Origin: Oscheius tipulae
Taxonomy: Eukaryota > Nematoda > Chromadorea > Rhabditida > Rhabditidae
Direction: 5' to 3'
Assembly: GCA_037178975.1 (NCBI GenBank)
Contig: JASJZH010000006.1
Location: forward strand, 1,178,001-1,242,000
DNA: 64,000 nt
Under the pieces are notes generated by a model, which ran no database searches, was not told the DNA's origin, and saw only the letters and a program-made list of their open reading frames with translations. Within the stretch, counting starts at the first letter, position 1. Each line of letters opens with the position of its first letter. Of this stretch, positions 11,528 to 22,661 are shown one piece after another. A program made the translations under genes and the position numbers.

Positions 11528-13677
11528 ATGGTTTTTGCTTTTGGAGGGTGAGTGAGTAGCCACTTCTCCTCTTTACTATCGCTCCCTTACTTTTTAAAAG
11601 CTCCGAATAATGAGAATTTTCAGGGTTATGGCAGTTGCTCAAGAAAAAGAATGGGCACCATGCAGCGTGCCTACAGATTTTCTCTCAGGATGCCGGAGAG
11701 CGGCCAGCTTTCCCTTCTTTGGAGATCATTCCCTCGCACCCGTCTCCGTCCTAAAGGCTCGTCCTTTCTCGTTATTCTATAACTATGTCTGGGGGATATC
11801 CCGCGCGGGAGCATTGAATTTGCTAGAGAGAGAGAGAGATCAAAAGAACACAGCTGTGTCTTCAAAAAGCGCAAGAGACTTTAAACACTTAACTTAACCC
11901 AAGCGACTGCAATGCAAAATTTGAAAACATATAAGACAAAAGTAGTTATCCAAAAACTTGGTAGGTATGCCAAAGATTCAAGATTTTTTGACCGTTTCAT
12001 TAGCTTCAAAGTAGCGTTTCTCCCTTCTCCCCGCAAAGCGATAATCTCTCGAAAACTGCTGTGCTACCTGCTGAGAGAAAGGTAAATAGAATCTGGCGCC
12101 ACATGGTCCTTATCTTTGGAAAAGTTGGAATTATGACATTGAGATTGTTGGTTTTTCAGGTTCGATCACATTCCGAATCCGAGGGCTTGAATAAGCTCCG
12201 TTTTGCCAAAATCAACCTCGACACATTACGACGAAGGAACCGCGACTCGTTCAGAGAATGTGGTATGTGCTGTTTTTGATCTTTCCCCGAAGGACAACCG
12301 AGTTACAAACAAATGTTTTTGACGAATCCGCTCCAATTGTCGGGGTTTCACGCGCCCGAGGGTGCCCCCATAAAAGATAGACTATGTGCTTGCGGTCACG
12401 TAGGCAAGAGACTAAAAGATGCGTCTGCGTGAAGCCAGAAACTCGTTTTTACTGAGAACGGGGTCCAAAGGATGAGTCGAAAGATACGAAGACAGTTCCT
12501 GGTAAACAACTTTGTAGTTGCTAGCTACTGTATACCAATTGTTCACAAATTTTTACTCTCTTTTTGGTCCCACAAGTAACGTTCTGACAGAATTCTTTAA
12601 AAGCACTAAAACTATAAGGATGTTAACAAATATCTTTTTAGAAGAAACCAGTGATTGCAACTCGGACAGCTCTAGCTCAGAGGATGGCGACAGTCCTTGT
12701 GCCTCTCCCAGCATCATGGATCTCGTCATGGTAAGTGAAGTGCCAATGTTTTTAAAAACATCCTTACAGGAAGTCACAACAAGTCCAAAGAAATCCGTGA
12801 GATTTGCTGACGACTGTGGAAAGGAGTTATATTCTGTGAAAGTCATGACAGAGCCAAGTGATCAACCACCTCATCTAAGTCCGAGGATTTTGAGAAGATG
12901 GAGAGGTAAGAGTTTGTTCACTTTGTGAATCTTGACCATTTTCAGGTGCCGATGAAGTAGAAGAGAAGTCCAAAGAGCCACAAGCGGAATGGAAAATGCT
13001 CTTCAAGCAGCCGGCTTGTGACTACGTTCGGTTCAGAGAAACTCTGGAGACTGGCAAAGTGGCAGTTGAGAATATTGTCGTCAAGCCAGAAATTCACAAA
13101 GTTGTGGGAACAGTCAAGGTTTGAATATTTCCTTGCTTTTTTAAGCAAACAATTCAGGTTTTGAACATTGCCTTCGAGAAGAAGGTCTTCGTTCGTGTGA
13201 CCCAAAACCACTGGAAAAACTACAATGACCATCCCTGCGTCTATCAACCATCTACGAGCAAAATCCATGACACTTTCACTTTCGATTTGGATATGCCTCG
13301 TCTTAACGAGAAGGTACGGTTGCGCTTACTGTTTTTCTTCAATCTGGTGGTTCAGATCCACGACATTGAATTCTGTGTGTGCTATATTGCCAACGACGCC
13401 GAGCACTGGGATTCAAATTCCGGCGACAACTTTAAACTTCACTGCGAAGAACCGAAACCAGAAAAAAGAATAGCCTACCCATCGCTTTTTGGAAGGTAAG
13501 CTTTTTTTTTAAACATTTCCGATTTATATTTAGTTCCAATGTATTTCACCTTCTTGTTTCAATTTCCTTTTCAGCTACAAGGCTCTAGACCGCGACGATG
13601 CCTACCGAATGCACAGCGAAGACTGGTCCGGCTTTGCTTCCTGGAGAAATTTGAGCACGGACGCACCTTACTGGTAG
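11528..13677 (+). CDS. Glycogen-targeting PP1 regulatory subunit (PPP1R3-like)
   Basis: This type of protein tethers the PP1 catalytic subunit to glycogen and so promotes dephosphorylation of glycogen-metabolising enzymes. Nine exons fit in phase: 11528-11547, 12015-12081, 12160-12262, 12642-12730, 12770-12905, 12946-13118, 13158-13313, 13356-13495 and 13575-13677, giving 328 aa. A PP1-docking RVxF-type motif (KKSVRFAD) lies at about residues 103-110. A CBM21 carbohydrate-binding domain follows, with hallmark stretches FVRVTQNHWKNY and DIEFCVCY and the closing FKLHC. An acidic Ser patch precedes the RVxF. The first exon (MVFAFGG) is the least certain: it is 20 nt and lies 467 bp upstream, but its donor and phase fit. 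AATAAA lies near 14248, implying a long 3' UTR. Confidence 0.85.
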
Positions 13678-14489
13678 TCATAGCTGGTTAACTTCTCTCA
13701 TATCTAGCTTATCCGATCCGTCTGTTTTTGTAGATCCTAAGTTATTAGTCTAGTCTTAGAACACCCCTTTTCTCTGCCGATCCAGTCATCTCTTTCCCCC
13801 TAATCGATTAGTAGCTGGATCTTGCCATAATTCGTACAGGTACAGAGTTCCATGTCATGTAATCCTTGCCATATTTTTCCAAAAGAGAGTGCGACAGCTC
13901 GAATCTTTTTCTCTGAGATTATTTTCCCTACCTACCCATCCAATATTTGGTTCTTCACATTTTTGGTTCTAAAATTGTGATATCTGTACACGTTGTCATA
14001 TTTTCTGAGTACGTATTGAACCAAACTGATGAGATTATTTCTTCCTTTTTCCCATTTTACCTCGTCTCATTAGTTCAGTCTCCCTTTGTCAAATAGAGTA
14101 CAGGTAGTATTTTTGCACTTGTAAAGTAATTGTACCCTGTTATGATCGCTCGTATTATCGAGCGTTTGCTCAAACTTCGTAGACGGGCCTCATCAAATGA
14201 CACGAATTGCCAGTTGTGCCTTTGTAGCTACCAATCAAAATCTATATAATAAATTGTTAGAGTTCAATTTTTATATTTCTGATACTCCTTGCCACTGTGG
14301 TGGACATTGATTAGATGGAACAAGAGTCGTAATATGTTTGAATAGTCAGGTACTTCGATAGAAACCGATTTGGGTAAAAGAGTATAGGGAACTGTATTCA
14401 TCACCAACGCGTTTCATATACCCCCAGTTCCAGATACTCGCTTCGACACATTGAGACTTGTGTTGCATGGTGATAATGGCTCAAACGTA

Positions 14490-14560
14490 GCATCGGTGGT
14501 TCAGTGGTAGAATGCTCGCCTGCCACGCGGGCGACCCGGGTTCGATTCCCGGCCGATGCA
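14490..14560 (+). tRNA. tRNA-Gly(GCC)
   Basis: The acceptor GCATCGG pairs with CCGATGC, discriminator A. The anticodon arm CTCGC-CTGCCAC-GCGGG reads GCC, and the T-loop is TTCGATT. A standard eukaryotic tRNA-Gly. Confidence 0.95.
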
Positions 14561-14629
14561 ACTTTTTGCCTTTTGGATTAAATACGTACATTTTTTCTTT
14601 CGCACATGAACAACATTTTTATTGGTACA

Positions 14630-16431
14630 TCAAATGAGTAGTATCAAGAGATTAATGCTCGAGCAGGTAGAGAAGACTACTAAGAGGATAAAATGTAGCT
14701 TCCTCATAACCAGAACAGTGAATAGGCTGGAAAAAGAAGTAAACTAGCAGATTAGTTTATACCTGTAGGCTAACTTTTCGGGATAGCCATCTCCAGGATT
14801 AATGATCTTTTGATAGATCTTGGACTTGCCCAACATCATGACAATCACGCTTGCAAAGGCAATCAGGCTCAGACTGATCATCGAGTACCGAGCTGAAGTA
14901 AATTGATGAGTCCATTATAGCAACTTACATAGTTTGTCTACTTGGTTGATTTTTGGCATATTCTGCGTGCTCATCTGTAAAACCAGCATCATCGCCAGAA
15001 TAGCAGCAAATCCGAGGTTTAACTAAAAATATAGTTAGCTTAGACCAACTGAATATTCACATTGTCCATATAAGATTCTCCATCAACAGATTCCCAAAAA
15101 AGACCACAGACACAGAGGATTGTCAAAATGAAGGAAGGGATGATCATCAACATCACATAGAAGGTAGGGCTTCTTTTAATGGTAATATTCCATCTGACCA
15201 CGTCGAAACTGTTATTCAGAGCTCCAGGAATTTCGGTGTTTTCCACAGTGATGCCCGTTACTGTCCACTCTCCGTTTCCCTAAAAAGGACAACGTCTATA
15301 TTATTCCGAGCTACCAATATTTCAAGTGGAATAGCAGGATCGATAAGCCCCGTCAGAAGAAGTTCCGTTCTTGGTGCATTGTAACAGGTAAATCGAAGAG
15401 TACATGTTTGTTTGTCAAAAGGGAAGTCGGCCAGCTGAAAACGTTAGTCATACTTAGAAACCGAATACTTCGTGGGTACACAAACGAAAAATGATAAAAA
15501 CTTACGTTCAGTTGACATATGAATTCAATTACAGACGTCCAAAAAAAAGTGACAGTTCCGTCGGAGTATAACTAAAAGTACGAGTTGAGATAGCCAACCA
15601 GACTGGGCTCATCCCTTTTCCTGGGGCTCGCCGCAAACTCTGTTTCAGCTGACCTGGCCGGCTATCACCTAAGCCAGCTGAATTAAAATTTTCGACTAGG
15701 CTAGCCATTTAAAAGAAAGGACGACTTACATTGACAACTTGACGATCTTCAGGAATGTTCTCTTGGAAGAATAGCCTACGAATGAGCTCTCATGTGAATA
15801 TTGTTTACCCACATATCTACAGGTAAAATATCCGGTATCCACACGGTGTCTTGTTTTGTTACTGCAACTACATTCACACCGTTGAAATCTTCCGGCTTCC
15901 ATGATAGTCTTGGATCAGACCAGTACTAAAACTATCTTTTTCAGAACAAATTTTTTCTTACTAGAAAAAGCTCGACGATCATGGTGGTACTTTGTCGTGG
16001 TTCATCAACTGTGAGCAACTTTGCATACATAAGAGTGGCATTACTGGTCATTGGTTTGGGTGCTTTCCCGTAACGGTCTTGAAAAAGATTTGCACAATGT
16101 AGACATTAATTCCACCTCCAAGATAAAAGGCAGGAATCTGACGTTTGTAGTCTTGAAAAAGGTAATTAAACAGCCTATTCTCATTCAGGAAGTAGTCTTT
16201 ATAGGTCTCGTCTCTGAAGTTTTCCAAAGGACTCAGTTCCGGCTCAGTCACTGAAAATAGTTCTTAGTAAACTTTTGGCAACACCAACCGTTGCCCTCAC
16301 TAGAAGTGTTGCCAGACAACAATTCTTCTGACTCTGAAAGGCAAACTGCTCTTCATTAGAAGAGTTTGATAGATCTTACCTTGACAGTGAACGAGCGAAA
16401 ATAGTAGCAAGACAGGGATGAGAGAGCACAT
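14630..16431 (-). CDS. Cys-loop ligand-gated ion channel subunit, orphan nematode type (copy 1)
   Basis: The gene begins with a signal-peptide exon at 16380-16431 (MCSLIPVLLLFSLVHCQ) and ends with TGA at 14630-14632. About ten exons separated by introns of roughly 35-55 nt assemble to about 400 aa. The ligand-binding domain includes the WSDPRLSW loop and WIPDI. A cys-loop follows with two Cys 13 residues apart around NLADFPFDKQT. M1 is MLMIIPSFILTILCVCGLFW, M2 is NLGFAAILAMMLVLQM, M3 is near 14830, and M4 lies in the last exon (14630-14726). The segment before M2 (SYMDNV) has neither the PAR of anion channels nor the GEK of cation channels, so ion selectivity cannot be called. It is tandem with the paralogue at 16897-18459. 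Confidence 0.85.
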
Positions 16432-16896
16432 AGCTGAAAAGAAACAGAATGCCGCTAAATTAGTCGAAATGACGCCGTTTTGATCTTTATGAGAGATGAA
16501 AGTCGGACAGGAATGGGTCGAGTTTCATTGAACACAATAGTTTCACGTCGAGTTCCAATCATGAAAACCGCTTGGGAAGACGAAATAATTGGGAGCATTC
16601 CAATCCCATACTTCGTTATTTGTGAGTTGTTTCAGACAGTCATTGACATACAAAAGAGCCATTTAAATGTACTAGAGGTACTGAAAATGATTTCAAAAAT
16701 TGTGTCGGACAAGTTTGGCCGGACTATCGTTCCTACTCTAACGAAGATAGAACATGAAGTAAACGCTAGTGTTTGTTAGCTTGATAAATACTGCCTCCAA
16801 TTCAGAGATCTTCAACATCATTGCGAACCTGAACTTTTCAAATGAGCTTTCATTTTCTGTTATGAACTAAAAGTATAAAGGCAAGTGAATCAAACT
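16432..16896. other. Intergenic spacer between tandem channel genes
   Basis: A 99-codon plus-strand open frame occurs here (16480-16779) but shows no domain, splice signals or start context that would support a gene. The spacer probably carries the promoter of the channel gene at 14630-16431. Confidence 0.45.
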
Positions 16897-18459
16897 TTAT
16901 ACCAACAGAACAATTAAATTTACAACGGCTGCAATTCCAAAAAGAACAGCGAGCATGATATTGGCAGATTTGATCGCTCGGCTGAAGATATGCCGTTCTC
17001 TGAATAAATTAGGTGTGTGTTTGATAAAATCTAACTCTTTTATCTTTTCTGCTTTACTTCTTGCAGCTTTCCTTCTTTTATTGCATTTATCCACGACTAC
17101 GACCAAAATACTAGCCACGGCGATAAGAACGAGGTTCACCACGAGAAACATTGCTCAAAGCTGTTATTGTAACTTTTGCATCCAGCTTACACAGGCTGTC
17201 AATGCCATTTATTTTCGGCATATCTTGAGTAACCATCTGTAGAACGAACATCATTGCAAGAATAGCCGCGAAGCCAAGGTTTAACTAAAAGCGTTTTGGC
17301 TATTCACTTTGCTCACTCTGTCCATGTATGACTCTCCATCCACTTGCTCCCAGAACAGACCGAGAACACACAGGATAGTCAAAATGAATGACGGTATGAT
17401 CATCATCACCATGTAGTACGTCGTGCTTCTTTTCATAGTGAATGTGAAAGCGCAAACATCGTACGCAATATCGCCACTGGGCTTGTAGAAATCTTTTATC
17501 AAAGACACATTTAGGATTGACCACTCGCCGTTGCCCTCGTGCTGTTATATGTACGTTAACCTTTAACCTAGATTTCATACCGATTGATAAGAAACATCAG
17601 CAGTAGAATCATTCAGATTACCATCGCGATATCCAACAGTCCCCATCAGGCGAATTTGCGTTATTGGAAAGTTGTAAGGACTGAACAATAACGGACAAAC
17701 TTGGATATCAAACGGGAATTTTTCGAACTAAAAAAAAGAATGTTAAATTGAAACTTTCGTACTTTTAGACGGCAAATAAATGTGAGTACAAGAGATTTTA
17801 AGTATTTAATGGTGCCGTCCGCGTAAACATCCAGAGTTTGCTGGTCTTCTGGCAGAACATCAACTATCACATTTCTATAAAGTTTGTCTGCTGTAAGAGG
17901 TAACTTACGAGTCGAATGGTAAAACATCAGGAATCCAAAGACTTTCTTTCTTGCCTATGTAAAAATGATCTATCCCCGAATAGTTCGAAGCATTCCAGCG
18001 CATTCTCTCATCTGTCCACACCTGTTTTTTTTTAAAATTGAGTGTATAGTGAAGAACTTGCATAAACAACATCCACCATGATTGATACACTCTGGTGAGT
18101 TTGGTCCTAAAAGATAGGGCATGATCGCTTCCTGAAAACTTACAATTCCTAGTAGGTTCCAATAACTTAAAGACAGATAAATGGTCATCGGTTTCACTCG
18201 AACGCTGTTGTTTGCTGCAAACCCACGTTTGACATAAATTTGAGCGACCTACATCCAACAAAAACTGCTGGAATCTGTCGTTCGTAGTCTTGCAATAGGT
18301 CCCTTTTAAGATTGGACGTGATTGTAAAGAAGTTTTCGGTTGGGAAATCTTATACGCTTACAGGTTACAGAACAGTCAGTTACCTTCCGGAGCTTCAAAT
18401 ACAGTCATGTTTTGCGCAGAACATCGGAAGAGCAGCAGTGAAACTATGATTAGTTTCAT
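16897..18459 (-). CDS. Cys-loop ligand-gated ion channel subunit, orphan nematode type (copy 2)
   Basis: The signal-peptide exon is at 18384-18459 (MKLIIVSLLLFRCSAQ). Later exons carry the same landmarks as copy 1: DYERQIPAVFVG, then WTDERMRWN, WIPDVLPFDS, a cys-loop ending FEKFPFDIQVC, M1 (MVMMIIPSFILTILCVLGLFW spans 17340-17430), M2 NLGFAAILAMMFVLQM, and an M3-M4 exon at 16897-17149. A cytoplasmic loop rich in Lys/Arg separates M3 and M4 and is longer than in copy 1. An apparent one-base frameshift near 18250 disappears if a 41-nt intron (GTAGGT...TTTGCAG) is removed, giving VGSNNSVRVKP. No frame-breaking lesion remains. The two copies are clearly diverged paralogues with the same layout. 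Confidence 0.83.
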
Positions 18460-18749
18460 GAAGGCAAGCGAAGTTTCCGCGGAAATGGGTTTAGGACCTA
18501 CACATTAGATATTGAATTACAACTTCCGTTAAGTCCGGTGGTTTAATTTGGACTAAAATGTTCTGTAATAACGCTATAACTGAGAAAAATCACAACGCGA
18601 GTATTTACTTTAGATCAAAAATCATGTGAAATCCTCTGAAGACTTGATCATGCTGAGTGGATTTAAATATTTTTGTTATTGAAAATGTTTGCCCAATTTC
18701 TCATTTTTGAAACTTTGTTCCCACACTTTGGTCGAACAACATTTGATGC

Positions 18750-18885
18750 CCAATTTCTCACTTTAGAAGCGATTGGTGAGAAACATTGTAATAGGTGAGA
18801 AAGGCAGACCAAGTCCCGCTTTCCACGCAGATAAAAGGCACGAATTTTTTTTTGTTTGCAATCTTGAAAGAGGTAATCTTCATGT
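18750..18885 (-). pseudogene. Relic of a third ligand-gated channel copy
   Basis: On the minus strand the DNA reads YLFQDCKQKKIRAFYLRG, which lines up with NYLFQDYKRQIPAFYLGG of the channel gene at 14630-16431. At DNA level AGATAAAAGGCA is shared, as is the CTTGAAA.AGGTAAT stretch. Nothing else of a channel can be followed, so this is most likely a decayed fragment of a tandem duplicate. It lies just outside the left end of the pogo-type transposon. Confidence 0.5.
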
Positions 18886-19027
18886 ACCCATGTCGCTTTT
18901 TGTTTATTTTCATCCTAATATAACTGAAAAAGCTGGACGCTCCTCATACGGGAAATGCTTCAGTAGCCTTTCTTTGTATCCTCCATTCTTACTTCATCCG
19001 TAGGGGTCGATTGTAAGCATCGATAGA

Positions 19028-20951
19028 TACCGGAAAACCTCCATACCTATTTTTCAATCACCCTGTCTGTGTGCGCTTCTAATAAAGGGTGCGCTTCAAT
19101 TTTTCGATGAGTCACTTTATAACCAAGCCAAGGCAACAAACAAACGATAACAACAAAATTAAAAAACTCTTCAAAGTCTATTGGCGAGTAGCTATCTTCT
19201 TCGTTTTCTTCAAGTGTCAAATCACTCAGCTCTTCAATTTTTGTTTCTTCTTCGCGACGCTTCTGGAAAAGTGATAGTCCGGTCGAAATAGATGCATCGC
19301 TTTTGAAACAGTGAATGCGAGAGTCTTCTGATCCATCAAGTGCATTCGAAATTCCACAGAATTTGAATGATCCCACAATCATATCCTTTGTCAGCTGGTG
19401 CCAGGCTCGGGCTATCCATCCAAGATACTTGTCCATTGAGGAAGCTCTCTGTTTTCCGTCTTTTGTATATTCTCTCGATTTATAAGTGAGTCAGTCTTCA
19501 TATTGCTCTTGAATTTTTTTTAATGAGGCGTTCCATGATACATCCGAGGCCTGAGCCATTATTAGAAGAATTTGAATTGACCCTTACCTGGATATAAGGA
19601 GTACAGCCCGCTGGTACTAAAGTAGAATCAATCCTGAGTTCATCGAGCTTCTTCATCGTAGCCTTCGATTTGTGAACAGAATACTGATCCCAGATCAAAA
19701 GTCTTTTCCCGAACAACGTTGATCTCAGAACTTTTTGCAAATATTCGGCCGTATTTGCATCATTCATCCAGCTCTTCTTTGACCAGCAAAGCTTCAACTT
19801 GTTCTTGTATTTCTTGACGATACGTTTGTCTGGGTCTGACTCGCGGAAGGATTACAAAAGGACGACATTTGTATCCGTCATCTCTTGCCGTCAGCATGAC
19901 AGTAATACAGAGCTTCTCGTGTCCTGTTGTTATCAGTCGGACCTATAAAGAACATTAGTAAGCATCAGTGTTAAAAATCACCTCAGATGCTCCTTTCCTC
20001 GTAATTGTTGTTTTGGGGACAGGCTCGATGCTGACGCATGTTTCGTCTGCAGCGAAAATATTTTGATAGTTGTTTCTTCTTCTTCTTTCAGCGAGTTTGA
20101 GGGCAAAATTGACCACACGTTCCTCGAGGTCTTCTGGCGGTTTTTGACAAGTTGAAGTGACACGCCTCGTTACCAAATTGTGTCTATAGAGAAACTTTTC
20201 TAGCCATCCATTAGAAATCTGAATTATGCTAATGACAAACATGTCTAGCCTAGTCACTAACTTTAAAGCTCTCATCGCTTGACAGATCTTTCGCCTTCTT
20301 TTTGATAATTTGGCGGCTCACAGAATGTTTTTTAGAACATTGAAGCTTGATCCATTCAAGGAGATCTTTGTCCAACTTCGAGTCTTTCAGTGGCCGTCCT
20401 GCGCCGCGTAAACGCTTTCCTCCGAGTCCGCTTTGCTCATACCTTTGTAGGGCTAGAGAGCTCTTACGTGCTCGCCACTGTTGAATTTGTCGCCTATCGA
20501 TCCGAAATTGCTTTGCAGCTTGTCGATTTGAGTGCCTTTCGGCGTATTCAATGGTTTCAGTCTTGTTGGCGAGTCCACTTCCTCTTTGCTTAACTAAATG
20601 AAAACGAACACTGTGAATATAAAAAATAACTAACGTGTTCGGCTCCAAGCGACGGCTCTTCAACGTAATCTTCTGCTTTGCTTTCGCGCGAAGACATTTT
20701 ATGTCTGAAGTTAAAACAATAGCAATACAAATGAAATACAAAAAAATAAAAAGAGGTTGAGAGCAACAAACATGGGAAGAAAGAAAAAAAATGATAGCAA
20801 TTTGAAGCAACAACCGCCGAAATTAGGGTACTGTTCCAAGTGCGCTTCAATTAGAGGGTGCGCTTCTAATTTTCAATCGCGCTGTTTGGGTGCGATTATA
20901 TTAGAGGGGTGCTTATAATAGAGGGGTGCTTCTAGTAGAGGTTTTACGGTA
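19028..20951 (-). mobile_element. pogo/Tigger-type DNA transposon, about 1.9 kb, inactive
   Basis: The two ends are inverted: left TACCGGAAAACCTCC, right (minus sense) TACCGTAAAACCTCT, each starting with TA at the insertion border as expected for this superfamily. Subterminal GTGCGCTTC repeats occur on both sides. The interior encodes a transposase on the minus strand, listed separately. Confidence 0.85.
19050..20697 (-). pseudogene. pogo/Tigger-type transposase with a stop and a frameshift
   Basis: The start ATG is at 20697 (MSSRESKAEDY). A 37-nt intron is followed by a pogo-type HTH region (NRQAAKQFRIDRRQIQQW), a CENP-B-like second HTH, then DDE-type catalytic stretches: FAADETC (first Asp), LIWDQYSVHKS (second Asp), TPYIQ...SDVSWNASLK (third Asp region) and FKFCGISNALDGSED near the C-terminus. 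Two lesions are visible. A frame change lies near 19835, between VILPR and DPDKRIVKKY. An in-frame TGA at 19491-19493 replaces a Trp expected after QEQYED. The tail after LDGSED ends with an acidic region. The element is therefore unlikely to encode an active enzyme. Confidence 0.8.
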
Positions 20952-21234
20952 TCTTTTCCCGCAAAAAATGATTGGGGACCTTGACGACGCAAAATGACCG
21001 AACCTAAATTTTCCAAATATTTTTAACCGTTTGGTGAGGATGTGAGAAATTAGCACTGCTAATTTGCCACCCCAGTATCGGGCAGCTGATCAGACTCAAA
21101 CGAATTACAGATGAGTGAGGTATGATAAGACTACACTGCAAATAGTAATTGTGATAAAGCCTTTTTTAGTGCCAGAGTATTTTCTGACCGCTTTCTTCTT
21201 CTGAAAGCTTTTAAAATAAGAAATTTAAGGTACC

Positions 21235-22567
21235 ATGTCAAGCAATGCCGAAGTCGGCATTTCCCTCTATCAAGAGTTAGGGAAAATTGTGGATGAAAGC
21301 CCCCCTTGTCAAGTATGCTGCGATGTGTATTTGAAGACAAAAGTCGCTCTCAGGTACTTTTTGTGTAGGTGTTTTACTGTTTTCAGGAAGCACAAAGCCA
21401 AGTTTTTGTCAAGCAATGCCGAAGTCGGCATTTCCCTCTATCAAGAGTTAGGGAAAATTGTGGACGAAAGCCCCCCTTGTCAAGTATGCTGTGATGTGTA
21501 TCTGAAGACAAAAGTCGCTCTCAGGTACCTTTTGTGTAGGTGTTTTACTGTTTTCAGGAAGCACAAAGCCAAGTTTTCGGCTTTAGCATCGCAAAATCTA
21601 CATGGTGGTCATTCCAACTGGGAAAATGTCGGGACTGGTTCGGCCAGACCCAAGTTTTCGGATTCCGGAGATGAAGAATCGCAAAGTCGACCTGGCGGTA
21701 ATTTCAACTTGCGTACTGTCGGGGCTAGTTTAGCTCTGGCTGTCATCTTCTTGTCCTGGCTGACATCTTCTTATCCTGTACATCCTTTTCAGTATTGGGT
21801 ACGTATTCGTTGCTGCATCAAACTCTCTTCAGAATAAAGGTGAGGTAATCGATCCCAAGCCCGCTTGGAAAGACAGTTTTCAAAAAGAACTCTTCCATCT
21901 TGAGAAGCCGGAAATGTCCGATGAAGATTTCTCAGCCATTTTGGCAGCCACGAAGAAGGTAAACATTTTGTAGTTTTTAAAGGTCTGGTTTAGTGGCTCG
22001 ACGGCGGCGCGAAGCCTACGGTACTAACATTGGCAGGTCATGGAGCAGAGAAATTCGGCTTGACGCTTCTGGAAAGTCTCAACAAATTTGTCGGGAACAC
22101 GGCAGACGTAAGAATCCAAGCTCAGAGGGATGACACCAGACAGCAGCTAGATGATAAAGTCTCTGAAGGTCAAATCATTCCAATTTTGGTTGATGAAGAA
22201 TTTCAGGACTGAGATCTGTGAATAAACCGGCTGTTCTAGTAACAAACATCCAAGATCTGAAATGGGACTCACCTATGTTCATCTACAGATACGCTGATGA
22301 CGATCATCACCTGGTAAGACACTGCAGACCTTCATAAGAGAAAACTGTTAGATTGATAACGCTCTTCTCATACTCACAGTCGACCACAAGATTGACGGCA
22401 AGTGCTCCAGAGGAATAAGAAAGTAAGCCTTCTTGAACCACGAGCAGTTGTTATCGTTCAGACTCCTCCAAACATCTTGGCTTACCACCGAAGACACAGA
22501 AATGGAAGAAAGAGAGATAATCGAGCCTGCTATCTCCAGAATTGTTTCATTTGTAGCTTGCTTCTAG
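21235..22567 (+). CDS. Torsin-activator-like protein (LAP1/LULL1, TOR1AIP family)
   Basis: Proteins of this family span the nuclear envelope or ER membrane and use a luminal AAA-like domain without nucleotide binding to activate torsin ATPases. Eight exons fit in phase (21235-21353, 21387-21524, 21558-21798, 21833-21958, 21994-22168, 22207-22313, 22352-22422, 22462-22567), giving 360 aa. The N-terminal half is non-luminal and contains a 57-codon genomic tandem duplication. One membrane helix (GASLALAVIFLSWL) lies near residue 145. The luminal part includes PTVLTLAGHGAEKFGLTLLE, DLKWDSPMFIYRYADDD, IDNALLILTV and the final IIEPAISRIVSF. The Arg of SRI sits where the LULL1 arginine finger lies. 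The torsin gene starts 94 bp downstream. The family call rests on motif layout; sequence identity looks low. Confidence 0.72.
21241..21582 (+). repeat. In-frame 171-bp tandem duplication
   Basis: The unit starting AGCAATGCCGAAGTCGG at 21241 recurs at 21412. Each unit holds a 138-nt exon part and a 33-nt intron ending TTTTCAG. The exonic differences between copies that I can see (GAT/GAC, TGC/TGT, TTG/CTG) are all synonymous, and one more lies in the intron. The duplication is recent and keeps the reading frame. Confidence 0.9.
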
Positions 22568-22661
22568 ATTCACTAAAACTACCCTTTGTTGACTATATCC
22601 AGCACTGGGATTTCCCTCAAATACCAATACTTGTCATGTCTTTTTGCTAACTTTATTCAGG
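22568..22661 (+). promoter_or_regulatory. Intercistronic spacer with splice acceptor at the torsin start
   Basis: Only 94 bp separate the stop of the activator-like gene and the torsin ATG. A pyrimidine-rich acceptor (CTTTATTCAG) ends one base before ATG. In nematodes this layout is typical of operons whose downstream messenger is matured by spliced-leader trans-splicing. No AATAAA was seen in the spacer. Trans-splicing itself is inferred. Confidence 0.55.

Noticed and set aside
16480..16779. 99-codon plus-strand open frame between the channel genes
   Set aside because: No domain, splice signals or homologous features; it lies in the likely promoter of the downstream channel gene.
18212..18290. 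Apparent one-base frameshift in the second channel gene
   Set aside because: Removing a 41-nt GTAGGT...TTTGCAG intron restores the frame and the alignment with the neighbouring paralogue, so no lesion is needed.
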